Below are positions 26,326 through 34,805 of a stretch of 64,000 bases of DNA, piece by piece. Made by a program: the position numbers and the translations under genes. The notes below the pieces were generated by a model. It was not told the origin of the DNA and searched no databases. It saw nothing but the letters and a program-made list of their open reading frames with translations. Source of the DNA: Nitrobacter sp051535235 (GTDB lineage Bacteria > Pseudomonadota > Alphaproteobacteria > Rhizobiales > Xanthobacteraceae); the NCBI RefSeq assembly GCF_051535235.1, contig NZ_JBPPLZ010000009.1:1-64000 (forward strand). The letters run 5' to 3'. Each line of letters begins with the position of its first letter. The stretch's first letter is position 1.

Positions 26326-27414
26326 TCAATAACCCGTCATTTCAAGATAGCCGACGCCACGATGGGTGCCGGTGAAGCTGATCGGGCCCTCCCAATAGGA
26401 AAAGCTCGTTCCCATCCAGCTTGCCGGATTCAGCGGGACGGTTTCGATCGCCAGCCCGTGATCGCGAACGGCGATGCGCCAGTGTGTCGGCAGCTTGCGG
26501 CCCGCGACCTCGGTTGTCGCCGTCGGCGTCATGGCGATGGAATTTGCGGACAGCATGACCGATCGCCCATCCGCTCCGATCCAGTTGCCCGTCAGATAAG
26601 GCTCGCTTCGGTTTTGCCGCAGGCGATACAGCATCAGCTTTTCGCCGCTCTCAAGGTGCATTGCGAACCAGTCCCAACCGGTCTGGTCGGAGGCCAGCGG
26701 TTGAGTGCTCCATTCGCGGTCCATCCAGGCCCGTCCGCTGACGTTCGCCGACTTGCCGTCGATCGTAAGGGTGCCGTTCGCCGTGAAAAACGGCTGGCTG
26801 TAGTAGTAGGACGCCTGGCCGCGCTCGGATTTCACGCTGTAGCCCGCATCGCCTTCGAGCACGAGCGGCCGCGTCGCATCGAGCCTCAGCGCGTAGCTGA
26901 AATCCACGCCTGATGCGTTAATCTGAAGCGGCGCTATCTCGACCGCCGACATCGGATCGAGCCCGCGCATCTGCCATGAATCGATCCATGCGCGAAACGG
27001 CTCCGCGTCCACGCCGGCCTGACCGACGCCACCGCGCGCAAAGGTTTCGCTGTAGCGGTGGGTGTCGGTGCGGGTAACGGCGGCATGTCCCATCCAGATC
27101 TGCTGGTTCGCCCAGCCTTCGCGCTGCGGCCCCGGCTGCATCGCCAGCCGGAACAAGGTCCACTGCGCGCCGTATGCGTTGCCTTTCGTGTCGCTGAGAT
27201 TGGCGGTGAGGTACCACCACTCGATGCGGTAATCCGGGTGCGGACCGTGATCGGCCGGAAACACGAAGCGCCGGCCCGGCGTGATCGCGGCGAATCCGGA
27301 CGCATCGACCCCAAGGCCTGCGAACCCCTGCGCCAACGCGGTCTTTCGTCCGAGTCCAAGCGCGGCCAGTCCCGCCGCAAATGCGCGTCGCGAGAGTCGT
27401 GCCCTAACGCTCAT
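26326..27414 (-). CDS. AttH/CrtC-type lipocalin-like exported protein
   Basis: A 362-residue protein with a twin-arginine signal (LSRRAFAAGLAALGLG, about 7-22), so it is folded before export. The conserved block FPADHGPHPDYRIEWWYLTANL-like start (FPADHGPHPD then EWWYLT, about 50-70) and the repeated beta-strand pattern match the AttH/CrtC (carotenoid hydratase-like) lipocalin family. The partner proteins of AttH are an ABC ATPase and permease, exactly as here: it overlaps the permease gene by 11 bases. The family is thought to bind a lipid or other hydrophobic ligand; enzymatic activity is not assumed. Confidence 0.82.
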   Translation of the reverse strand: MSVRARLSRRAFAAGLAALGLGRKTALAQGFAGLGVDASGFAAITPGRRFVFPADHGPHPDYRIEWWYLTANLSDTKGNAYGAQWTLFRLAMQPGPQREGWANQQIWMGHAAVTRTDTHRYSETFARGGVGQAGVDAEPFRAWIDSWQMRGLDPMSAVEIAPLQINASGVDFSYALRLDATRPLVLEGDAGYSVKSERGQASYYYSQPFFTANGTLTIDGKSANVSGRAWMDREWSTQPLASDQTGWDWFAMHLESGEKLMLYRLRQNRSEPYLTGNWIGADGRSVMLSANSIAMTPTATTEVAGRKLPTHWRIAVRDHGLAIETVPLNPASWMGTSFSYWEGPISFTGTHRGVGYLEMTGY

Positions 27415-29863
27415 CGGCGAAGACCTTGATCAGCGCCGCCGGCGGCATGCGTATCAGCCTGATGACCGGCACCAGCATCGCCAGCAGGGACGCCAGCATC
27501 GCGACGCCGAGAAGCTCGGCCAGATGCAGCGGAAAGACATGGAGCGGCAGACGCCAGCCGAATGCCCTGACGTTGACCACCGCGATCAGGCACCACGCCA
27601 CCAGCAGGCCCAGCGGCAGCGCCAGGAGCGCGGTGAAGAACGCAATGGATAGCGTCTTGAGAAGCTCGATGCCTGCCAACTGTCGCCTGGTCAGGCCGAT
27701 CGCCCATAGCGGCGCGAGATACGGAAGACGGGAATTGCTCAGCGTCAAAAGGCTGGTCAGCAGGGCAACGCCGGCGACGCCGAGGGTGAACGTGTTCAGC
27801 GCGGCCGTGACCGTGAAGGTCCGGTTGAAGATTTGCGTCGATTCCGCTTTCAACGTGGATTGATCCGACAGCCGGCTCTCGTCGAGATGGAACGTCTTGC
27901 GCATGTCGTCGATCAGCGGTCCGATCTTGCCGGGGGTCACGCGCAGGCCGAAGCGGGTTCGCGGCAGGTTCGGAAACCGGCTTGTGAAGGCATCGATGTT
28001 GACGACGATCTGCCCTTTGGGATTGCCATAATCGGCGTAGATCGCCGCGATGCTCAGGGGCCATGTGCCGGTGGGGGGGCTGACATCGAGCCGGCCGCCC
28101 AGCCGCAGGTTCAATCTGCGCGCGAGTTGCTCGCTGACCAGAGCGCCGTGGCCCGACTTGACCTCGTCCCAGGCATCGGGCGCGGACTCCAGCAATGGCC
28201 AGTGGTCGCGATAGGTGGCGTGGTCGGCGAGACCGAGAACCTCCACAGGCCAGCCGCCGATCTCGATCTCGGCCCGGCCGCTCGGCAGGATCGCGGTGAC
28301 CTCCGGCCGCGCGCGCAGGCGTGCCTGAATGTCGCGCGCCTGCGCGTCGTCGCGCGCGTTGACGTACACATCCGCGGCGAGCCGGCCGTCCAGCCATGTG
28401 GCGAAGGTCCTGCTGAAGCTTTCGACCATGGTCCCGACGCCGACATTGACCGCGAGCGCCAGCAGCAACGCCATCAGCGCCAGCGATAGTCCCGGCAACT
28501 GCTCGCGGCTGTCGGCCCAGAACCACATCGCCAGCGGCCCGCGCGAGCTTCGCTCGCCGATCCGCAGCACCAATGCGAGCAGCACGGGAAGCGCCAGCGC
28601 GGCGCCAAGCAGCAGCGCCGCCAGAACCGCGAATCCCGACACCAGCGAGTTGCCGACGATCAGCACGGCGATCGCCGCAACCAGCATCGCGAGGGCGGCG
28701 ACGCCTTGCCAGTTGAGCCATCGCTGCTGCGTCTGCTGGCGGGCATAAGGTTGCGCCATCGCGAGAACCGGAGCGCGGATCGCTTTCAGGAGGCTCGTCG
28801 CAGCCGCCGCCAATGTCCCGGCAGCGCTCATCGCGAGTCCCGCAGCCCACCATTGCGGCCTGAGTGTCAATTCGCCGGGAATGCGGGCGCCGTACAAACC
28901 CTGCAGGCTGGAGGCGACATCGGGCAAAAGCGCTGCGGCGATCAGATAGCCGCAGACCAGCCCGATCAGGCCGGCCACGAGCGCCACCATCATCAGCTCG
29001 GCCAGCAGCGTGCTGTTCAACATCCGGGACGACACGCCGCAGGCCCGCAGGGTCCGGAGCATCGGCATGCGCTGCTCGAAGGCGAGACCGGTCGCCGAGT
29101 TGACGATGAAGAGCCCGACGAGAAACGACAGCAGGCCGAAGGCGCTCAGATTGAGATGAAAGCTGTCGGTGAGACGCTCCAGATCGGTTTCGGCGTCCGG
29201 CGCAACATATCTGAGCTTGTCGCCGGTGATGGCCTCGAGCGGGGCGCGGGGGCCGCGCGTCTGACCGATCAGCAGGCGCGAAAGCTGATCCGGCAGGTGA
29301 AGAATGCTTTGCGCCACTCCGACATCGACGACCACTACGCCCGGTGCGAGCTGCGCCTGAACCTTGAGAGGCGGCAGCAATGTGCCATCGTCCGTTCGAA
29401 GGATTGTGCCTTCAGCGCCGCCAAGATCTCTCAAGGTCTCCGGCGCGACCAGCGCCTCGCCCGGCGGTGCGATGAAGGTTTGCAGATCCGAGGTTCGGAT
29501 CGAGGGAATCGATCCCGCCTCCGCCGGGAACGTGACCGGCTCGATTCCCAAAAGCCGCAATGACCTTCCCTCGACGCGGACACGGCCTTCGAGCACGGGG
29601 GAGACCGACCATCCCGCTCGGCGCAAATCGACGAAGAGTTTTTGGGAGAATGTGGAATCCTGTCCGACCAGCATCGCTGGTCTGGTGCCGCCGAAGACCG
29701 CCGCGGCCCGATCGTAGCTGGTGCGGGCCTGCTGGTTCAGCGCCTGGACGCCGCTCCACAACGCGGTCGCGGAGATCAGGCCGACCATCAGGGTCGCCAA
29801 CTGCGTCGGATGCCGGCGCCAATGGCTGAGCAGAACAGCGAGGATCCATAAACCCTGCTTCAC
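27404..29863 (-). CDS. ABC transporter permease, FtsX/MacB-like, tandem type
   Basis: An 819-residue inner-membrane protein. A first transmembrane helix near 10-30, a periplasmic domain, and a bundle of helices around 245-400 form one FtsX unit. A central group of helices (410-480), a second periplasmic domain and three helices at the C-terminus (about 695-810) form the second. This tandem layout is typical of large LolCE/AttFG-like permeases. Start: the GTG at 29863 overlaps the ATPase stop (GTGA), giving translational coupling; the frame runs further upstream but within the ATPase gene. It probably handles lipids or lipoproteins together with the ATPase and the lipocalin-like protein. Confidence 0.85.
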   Translation of the reverse strand: MKQGLWILAVLLSHWRRHPTQLATLMVGLISATALWSGVQALNQQARTSYDRAAAVFGGTRPAMLVGQDSTFSQKLFVDLRRAGWSVSPVLEGRVRVEGRSLRLLGIEPVTFPAEAGSIPSIRTSDLQTFIAPPGEALVAPETLRDLGGAEGTILRTDDGTLLPPLKVQAQLAPGVVVVDVGVAQSILHLPDQLSRLLIGQTRGPRAPLEAITGDKLRYVAPDAETDLERLTDSFHLNLSAFGLLSFLVGLFIVNSATGLAFEQRMPMLRTLRACGVSSRMLNSTLLAELMMVALVAGLIGLVCGYLIAAALLPDVASSLQGLYGARIPGELTLRPQWWAAGLAMSAAGTLAAAATSLLKAIRAPVLAMAQPYARQQTQQRWLNWQGVAALAMLVAAIAVLIVGNSLVSGFAVLAALLLGAALALPVLLALVLRIGERSSRGPLAMWFWADSREQLPGLSLALMALLLALAVNVGVGTMVESFSRTFATWLDGRLAADVYVNARDDAQARDIQARLRARPEVTAILPSGRAEIEIGGWPVEVLGLADHATYRDHWPLLESAPDAWDEVKSGHGALVSEQLARRLNLRLGGRLDVSPPTGTWPLSIAAIYADYGNPKGQIVVNIDAFTSRFPNLPRTRFGLRVTPGKIGPLIDDMRKTFHLDESRLSDQSTLKAESTQIFNRTFTVTAALNTFTLGVAGVALLTSLLTLSNSRLPYLAPLWAIGLTRRQLAGIELLKTLSIAFFTALLALPLGLLVAWCLIAVVNVRAFGWRLPLHVFPLHLAELLGVAMLASLLAMLVPVIRLIRMPPAALIKVFADER

Positions 29864-30543
29864 GCGATCAATCCAGCGCTGAGCAGGACCTGCCGGTCCA
29901 GCGTCGCGGCGATCCGCGCGCTGTGAGTGACCATCAGGAAGCCGCATCCGGTTTGTTTGATGAGATCGCGTGCGAGATCCATGACCTCATCGGCCGTTGC
30001 TTCATCAAGGTTGCCGGTCGGTTCGTCGGCGAGGAGCAGCGGCGGCCTGACCGCAAGCGCGCGACCGATTGCAACACGCTGCTGCTGGCCGCCGGAGAGT
30101 TGCTCGGGATAGCGTTTCAGCAAATCGCCGAGACCCAGCCGGTCGACAAGTTCGCTTTGCCAGCGACTGTCGTGACGCCCGGCGATACGCGCCTGAAAAG
30201 CCAGATTGTCGGCGACGGAGAGTGATGGGATCAGGTTGAACTGCTGAAAGACCAAGCCGAGCCGGTTCCGGCGAAGCGCAGCGCGGCCCCGGTCCGCCAG
30301 TGCCGTCACCTCGGTGTCGTCGAGACGGATGGAGCCGCCATCCGCCTGATCGAGGCCCGCGATCAGATGCAGCAAGGTGCTTTTGCCGCTTCCCGACTCG
30401 CCGGTCAGCGCGACGCTCTCGCCGGCGTCGACGCGCAGGCAGGCGCCGCGAAGAACGGCGATCCGCTCCTGCCCAGAACGGTAAGTTTTGGTCAGGTTTC
30501 GGATATCCAGCATCGGTGTTTTCGAGGCTGTCGGGACGCACAT
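29860..30543 (-). CDS. LolD/MacB-type ABC transporter ATPase
   Basis: A 227-residue ATPase with all cassette motifs: Walker A GESGSGKSTLL, Q-loop VFQQFNL, signature LSGGQQQRVAIGRAL, Walker B LLLADEPTGNLD and the switch His in MVTHSARIA. The NLDE motif after Walker B is typical of the LolD/MacB/FtsE group that powers FtsX-like permeases. It heads a three-gene leftward operon with the tandem permease and the AttH-like protein. The start at 30543 has GGAG eleven bases upstream; the ATG at 30513 (MLDIRNLTKTY) is an equally common type of start for this family. Confidence 0.9.
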   Translation of the reverse strand: MCVPTASKTPMLDIRNLTKTYRSGQERIAVLRGACLRVDAGESVALTGESGSGKSTLLHLIAGLDQADGGSIRLDDTEVTALADRGRAALRRNRLGLVFQQFNLIPSLSVADNLAFQARIAGRHDSRWQSELVDRLGLGDLLKRYPEQLSGGQQQRVAIGRALAVRPPLLLADEPTGNLDEATADEVMDLARDLIKQTGCGFLMVTHSARIAATLDRQVLLSAGLIA

Positions 30544-30721
30544 CTGGCTTTCTGTCTCCGCCTCGATCCGGCAGGTCGCTATCGGCTGTTCATATCGCCA
30601 TGCCGATGCATACCGCGACAGCGATAACAAGTCTGCCGCGATCAAGTTCGAGTGTGGGTGGCGCCGGCCAGTTCGCCATCACCCCAGTTCAAAGCCAAAG
30701 AGCGCTGCCTGGCAGGCGGCG

Positions 30722-30737
30722 TGTGAGTGATGTCACA
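30722..30737 (+). promoter_or_regulatory. Perfect CRP consensus site (TGTGA-N6-TCACA)
   Basis: An exact match to the CRP consensus, centred about 80 bases upstream of the ATG of the 95-residue gene. The leftward ABC ATPase starts 180 bases away and could also be affected. The Crp-type protein at 11578-12252 carries the residues expected to read it. Confidence 0.6.
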
Positions 30738-30809
30738 GCCCTTGCGCGTGTGAGGCGCCCATTGTCGGGCGTCGCATCGGGCGACACCACAAAAGGAAGG
30801 ACCACCATC

Positions 30810-31097
30810 ATGGCCAATATCGACCATAAACAAGGAACCTATTCGATTCCCGCCAATTCGAGTCAGCAGTACACCTTCTGGTGGGGACGGGATTCGAAAG
30901 CACCCAACGAGTTTTTCGACGTCTCGATCGCGCCTCACCTCGACAGAAATCATTCGACGATGGAACCCCTTCATCAAACGGACAGGGCGGTCTACTGGGA
31001 TCACCGGGGAGGCGTCGGGGTCGTGCTGATCCTGACCTTGCAGAATCGCAACAATTTTCCGGTCACGTTCGAGGCCAATCACGTTCGCATCTACTGA
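30810..31097 (+). CDS. Orphan 95-residue protein, unknown function
   Basis: A small soluble protein without signal peptide or cysteines. The ATG at 30810 follows AAGGAAGG at nine bases, so translation should be strong. Alternating hydrophobic and polar residues (QQYTFWWGRD, VYWDHRGGVGVVLILTLQNRN, FPVTFEANHVRIY) suggest an all-beta fold with exposed aromatics, perhaps a small sandwich or lectin-like domain. I do not recognise the family. It stands alone, with a perfect CRP-type site upstream, and no downstream gene closer than 118 bases. Confidence 0.7.
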   Translation: MANIDHKQGTYSIPANSSQQYTFWWGRDSKAPNEFFDVSIAPHLDRNHSTMEPLHQTDRAVYWDHRGGVGVVLILTLQNRNNFPVTFEANHVRIY

Positions 31098-31215
31098 CAT
31101 GGCGGGACATGGCCGGCCGCGTCGACCGCGCGGCCGGCTGTCGCAACCGTGCGCTCTATGGTTTTACGCGTGATCCCGGTGATGACATCTGCCGCGGGCT
31201 TGCTAAACAGGCCGA

Positions 31216-32409
31216 ATGCCGAGCCAAGCGATTCGCCGCTGCAACCGGATCATTGTCTGCGCGCTACTGTTTGCGCCGCTGGCCGTCGTTCCCGCGAACG
31301 CGGCTCCCGCGGGGCTGCGTGGCGCGATGGCGCAGGCCGCGACTCCGGCGGCTATTGCGGACTATCACCGCAAGCTGAGGGCTTATCAGGAAGCGCGCGC
31401 GGCGTTCGAGGAAGAGGCCACCGCCTACTGGAACGCGATCGCCGACAAACGGCGCATTCGCAATGCCAGGCGGCGCGAGCGCCAGCCCGTCACGCTCGAC
31501 GACTACGTGCTGACCCAGCCACCGCTCTATGCCGGGCCGTCGCGCCCGGTGAATCCGGAGCCGGAAGAGGAGCATCCGCCGCGTCAACGCAAATACATTC
31601 CCGTTGTTGCCGATTTTCTGAAGGCAGCCGCGGAGCAGTTCCAGTTCGTGCCGCAACGTCCCCGCACTGAAGCGGACTTCAAGCGCGCTTATGCGCAGGT
31701 CGCGCGCGCCTCCGGCCTGACGAAAGAGCAGGCGGTTCGGGTCTATTCGTTCGAGACCGGCGGCAACGGCAATCACGACATGCAATCGGGCCTCAGTTCG
31801 TCGCGGCCGGGATCGCGCGCGATCTCGACCGCGGTCGGCTACAACCAGTTACTCACCACCAACAGCGTCGAGTTGCTTGCCGAGCAGGGCCACGACATCC
31901 TGCGCGCGCTCGATGAAAGAGCGGCGCGGCTCTCCGGAGCGCAGCGGACGGCGGTGGAGCGCAAGATCGCGGCGGTCCGGCGGATGGTGGCCTATGCGCG
32001 CTCGGTGCCCGATACCTGGAGCGCGCATGCGAAGCTGGCCGATATGCCGAAAGGCTGGGCGATCCATGCGCTGGTGCTGGATGTCGACGTCGGCCCGCTG
32101 CTGCAAACCCACAAGCTCCTGACCTCCGTCGTCTTCGCGCGCAACAAGGGCTACACGCGTCCGCTGACCGCCGCCGAACTGGAAATGATGAATCTCACCG
32201 GCGACGGCACCGGTTTCGACATGGTGACGATGCCACGGGCGATGCGGAAACGGGTGCCGACCTCGAATTTTTTCCAGCGCCTGGGCTACGAGCGCAATCC
32301 GGTCGCGATCCGCAACAACACGGTGGCCAAACTGCTGGCCGTCACCGACGCCCGAATGGACAGCAACAGCGCCAAGCCGGGCGCGCGAGAACTCGCGGCA
32401 GCGTTCTGA
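31216..32409 (+). CDS. Exported protein, possibly lysozyme/transglycosylase-like
   Basis: A 397-residue protein with a signal peptide (about 1-29, cleavage after ANA). A helical, Arg/Glu-rich region (45-95) and a Pro-rich stretch (about 110-125) precede a helical domain. The segment VYSFETGGNG (about 176-185), followed by SRAISTAVGYNQLL, resembles the Glu-containing active-site helix of lysozyme-fold enzymes (E-x-GG followed by a GYxQ-like block). That would make it a murein hydrolase, but this is only suggestive. It is not clearly linked to either neighbour. The start at 31216 has a weak ribosome site. Confidence 0.6.
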   Translation: MPSQAIRRCNRIIVCALLFAPLAVVPANAAPAGLRGAMAQAATPAAIADYHRKLRAYQEARAAFEEEATAYWNAIADKRRIRNARRRERQPVTLDDYVLTQPPLYAGPSRPVNPEPEEEHPPRQRKYIPVVADFLKAAAEQFQFVPQRPRTEADFKRAYAQVARASGLTKEQAVRVYSFETGGNGNHDMQSGLSSSRPGSRAISTAVGYNQLLTTNSVELLAEQGHDILRALDERAARLSGAQRTAVERKIAAVRRMVAYARSVPDTWSAHAKLADMPKGWAIHALVLDVDVGPLLQTHKLLTSVVFARNKGYTRPLTAAELEMMNLTGDGTGFDMVTMPRAMRKRVPTSNFFQRLGYERNPVAIRNNTVAKLLAVTDARMDSNSAKPGARELAAAF

Positions 32410-32413
32410 CCAT

Positions 32414-32535
32414 AGCGTTTCCGAGCGAGGCATGTCCTCGGGCTTGACCCGAGGATGGAGCCGGTTCGCGTGAAGGAAAGCGTCAAAACAAAAACCTGGA
32501 GCCCGCTTCTGATTCCATCAGAAGCGAAAAGGCTC
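32414..32535. repeat. Dispersed intergenic repeat (copy 2, inverted, with inserted hairpin)
   Basis: The inverse of the element at 24874-24959: AGCGTTTCCGAGCGAGG at the left, GGTTCGCGTGAAGGAAAGCG in the middle and CTTCTGATTCCATCAGAAG near the right end. A small hairpin repeat (GTCCTCGGGC-TTGA-CCCGAGGAT type, about 32433-32456) interrupts the left part. It lies between the stops of converging genes. Confidence 0.7.
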
Positions 32536-32538
32536 CGG

Positions 32539-33771
32539 CTAATCGCTCGTCGCAGCTTCGAGGGTGTCGCCGAAAAATACCCACCGTCCGTTCTTGAACT
32601 GCATCATCCGAAGCTGCTCGATCGGCGCGAAATCGGTGGCGCTGGTATTGACCTTGATGCCGGGCATCAGCGTGGACGGTGTGAAGTCGTTCAGGCTTGC
32701 CGCCTGTTTCATGATATTGGCGCGGGTCAGATCGTCGCCGCATTGCCTGAGCACCTGCTCCATCGTCTGCGACGCGGCGAAACCGTAGGCCAGGTGGGTG
32801 TCCGACATGTTGGCGCCGGGCATGTGTTCGTTCGCGAAGGCCATGAACGCCTTCATGCCCTCGTCGTCGGCCCATTGCGGATCGCTGGCATCCTTCAGAT
32901 AGCCGGCGGAGAGCACGCCTTCGGACGCCTCCAGGCCGGCCGGCTTCATGACGGCGCCGATCGAAATCGAGACGTTGGTCAGAAGATGCATCGGCTTCCA
33001 CCCGATCTCCGCGGCCTTCTTGATGGCTTGCGCGGCGAATTTCGGCGTGGAGATATTGACGAGGACATCGGCTCCCGAATCCTTCAGCTTGACGATATGG
33101 GAGTCGATCGACGGTTCGCTGTTCTCGTAGCTCTCCTCGGCGGTCACGATCCTGGACCAGCTGTCGCCGAAGATGTCCTTGAGGCCGCTCACGTAGTCCT
33201 TGCCGAAGTCGTCATTGGCATAAAACAAGGCAACCCTGGCGTCCGGTCTGGTCTTGAGAATGTATTTTGCGAAGATCCGCGCCTCGATGCGGTAGCTCGG
33301 TTGCCAGCCCATTGTCCACGGAAACTGCTTCGGGTCATTCCACTTGCTGGCGCCGCTCGCGACGAAGAGCTGGGGGACGTTCCTGCCGTTCATATATTTC
33401 TGTACGGCGGTCTGGGTCGCCGTCCCGAGCGCGTTGAAGATGAGCAGCACCTCGTCGCTTTCGACCAGCTTCCGCGCCTGCTCCACCGTCTTCGGCGGGC
33501 TGTAGCCATCGTCATAGCTGATGAAATTGATCTTGCGGCCGTTGATGCCGCCCTTGTCGTTGATCATCCTGAAATAGGCGGCCTCGGTCTTGCCGATGAT
33601 GCCGTATGCGGACGCCGGCCCGCTATACGGCATGATGTTTCCGATCCTGATTTCGCTATCGGTCGCTCCGGTGTCGTATGCCTTCCGCGCGAGGGCGCTG
33701 CCGCTTGCGGCGGCGATGGCGACGGCCGCCGCCAGGAGCGCGGCGATTCTCAGTCGTTGCCTGACGGACAT
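32539..33771 (-). CDS. ABC transporter substrate-binding protein, branched-chain amino acid type
   Basis: A 410-residue periplasmic protein with a signal peptide (about 1-29, cleavage after ALA). The type I periplasmic-binding fold of the LivK/AmiC family is clear: IRIGNIMPYSGPASAYG, AAYFRMINDKGGINGRKI, DGYSPPKTVEQARKLVE and VALFYANDDFGKDYV. Such proteins bind amino acids, amides, aromatic acids or other small acids; the ligand is unknown. The ATG at 33771 follows GAGGAGAAAG. It is the last gene of the liv operon and overlaps the end of livM by 22 bases. Confidence 0.9.
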   Translation of the reverse strand: MSVRQRLRIAALLAAAVAIAAASGSALARKAYDTGATDSEIRIGNIMPYSGPASAYGIIGKTEAAYFRMINDKGGINGRKINFISYDDGYSPPKTVEQARKLVESDEVLLIFNALGTATQTAVQKYMNGRNVPQLFVASGASKWNDPKQFPWTMGWQPSYRIEARIFAKYILKTRPDARVALFYANDDFGKDYVSGLKDIFGDSWSRIVTAEESYENSEPSIDSHIVKLKDSGADVLVNISTPKFAAQAIKKAAEIGWKPMHLLTNVSISIGAVMKPAGLEASEGVLSAGYLKDASDPQWADDEGMKAFMAFANEHMPGANMSDTHLAYGFAASQTMEQVLRQCGDDLTRANIMKQAASLNDFTPSTLMPGIKVNTSATDFAPIEQLRMMQFKNGRWVFFGDTLEAATSD

Positions 33772-34805
33772 TGCTTTCTCCTCAGCCTTTTTTTGAGTCT
33801 TCCGATCACATTCCCCCACGCCTGCGCAACCTGTCTTGCACCGTCAGGCACAAGAAAAATGACGACCAGCAGCAGGACGCCGAACACGGCGCCTGACAGG
33901 CCCTTCGAGATGGATTCGGCGACGTTCGGAATGAATACGATAAAGGCGGCGCCCACCAGTGACCCCGGCAGCCAGCCGACGCCGCCGACGACCATGCCGA
34001 GGAACAGCGCGATGGCGAGCTGGATGGTGAAGCTGTCGGGCGCCACGTATTGCACGGCGATGGCGCCAAGTCCGCCCGCGATTCCGGTGATGCCGGCGCT
34101 GACGCCGAACGCCAGCGTCTTGTAAAGCGCGACGTTGATGCCCATGGCGGCGGCCGCGATTTCGTTGTCGCGGATCGCCATCATGGCGCGGCCCGAGCGC
34201 GAGCTCAGGAGATTGACGGAAGCGATGTAGATCGCGATCGTGATCGCAAGCGTGAAATAATAGAGCCAGGCGTCCTGCGAGACCGGCAGGCCGAACGGCG
34301 CATCCGGCTTGTCGACCACAAGCCCCTGAACGCCGCCGGTCCAGGGCTCGAGGGCGCCAAGTTTCAGAAGCTGAGGCGTCGCGACGGCGAGCGCGAACGT
34401 CGCCAGCGCGAGATAGACGCCGCTGAGACGCAATGCGGGCAGGCCGAACAGGAAACCTGCCGCGAAGCAGACGATGCCGGAAACCGGCAGCGTCAGCACG
34501 TAGTTCACGCCGGCGTGCTCGATCAGGATCGCCGATGTATAGGCGCCGAGCGCATAGAAGGCGCTGTGCCCGAGCGAAAACTGACCGCTGCCGCCAGTCA
34601 GGATGTTCAGCGCCAGAACGGCGATGCCGTAGATCAGAACCGTCGTGAGCTGAAAGACGATGAAGTTTTTCACGAACAATGGCGCGACGAGCAACAGCAG
34701 CAGAATGACGAGCGACGTTCCGGTGCCGAGCGTCAAGGTTCGTCCGGCACCGGCGTCGGACGGAGGCGCGTCGGAGATCGTTTTGCGGCTGGCGTCCACC
34801 ATCAT
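33750..34805 (-). CDS. livM: Branched-chain amino acid-type ABC permease LivM
   Basis: A 351-residue inner-membrane protein with about 10 helices. LivM features: ILTGGSGQFSLGHSAFYALGAYTSA in the third to fourth helix, LSGVYLALATFALA, and the cytoplasmic EAA-like loop RSGRAMMAIRDNEIAAAAMGIN that contacts the ATPases. The start overlaps the livH stop (ATGA at 34802-34805). The N-terminal 25 residues are polar and precede the first helix. Confidence 0.92.
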   Translation of the reverse strand: MMVDASRKTISDAPPSDAGAGRTLTLGTGTSLVILLLLLVAPLFVKNFIVFQLTTVLIYGIAVLALNILTGGSGQFSLGHSAFYALGAYTSAILIEHAGVNYVLTLPVSGIVCFAAGFLFGLPALRLSGVYLALATFALAVATPQLLKLGALEPWTGGVQGLVVDKPDAPFGLPVSQDAWLYYFTLAITIAIYIASVNLLSSRSGRAMMAIRDNEIAAAAMGINVALYKTLAFGVSAGITGIAGGLGAIAVQYVAPDSFTIQLAIALFLGMVVGGVGWLPGSLVGAAFIVFIPNVAESISKGLSGAVFGVLLLVVIFLVPDGARQVAQAWGNVIGRLKKRLRRKQCPSGND

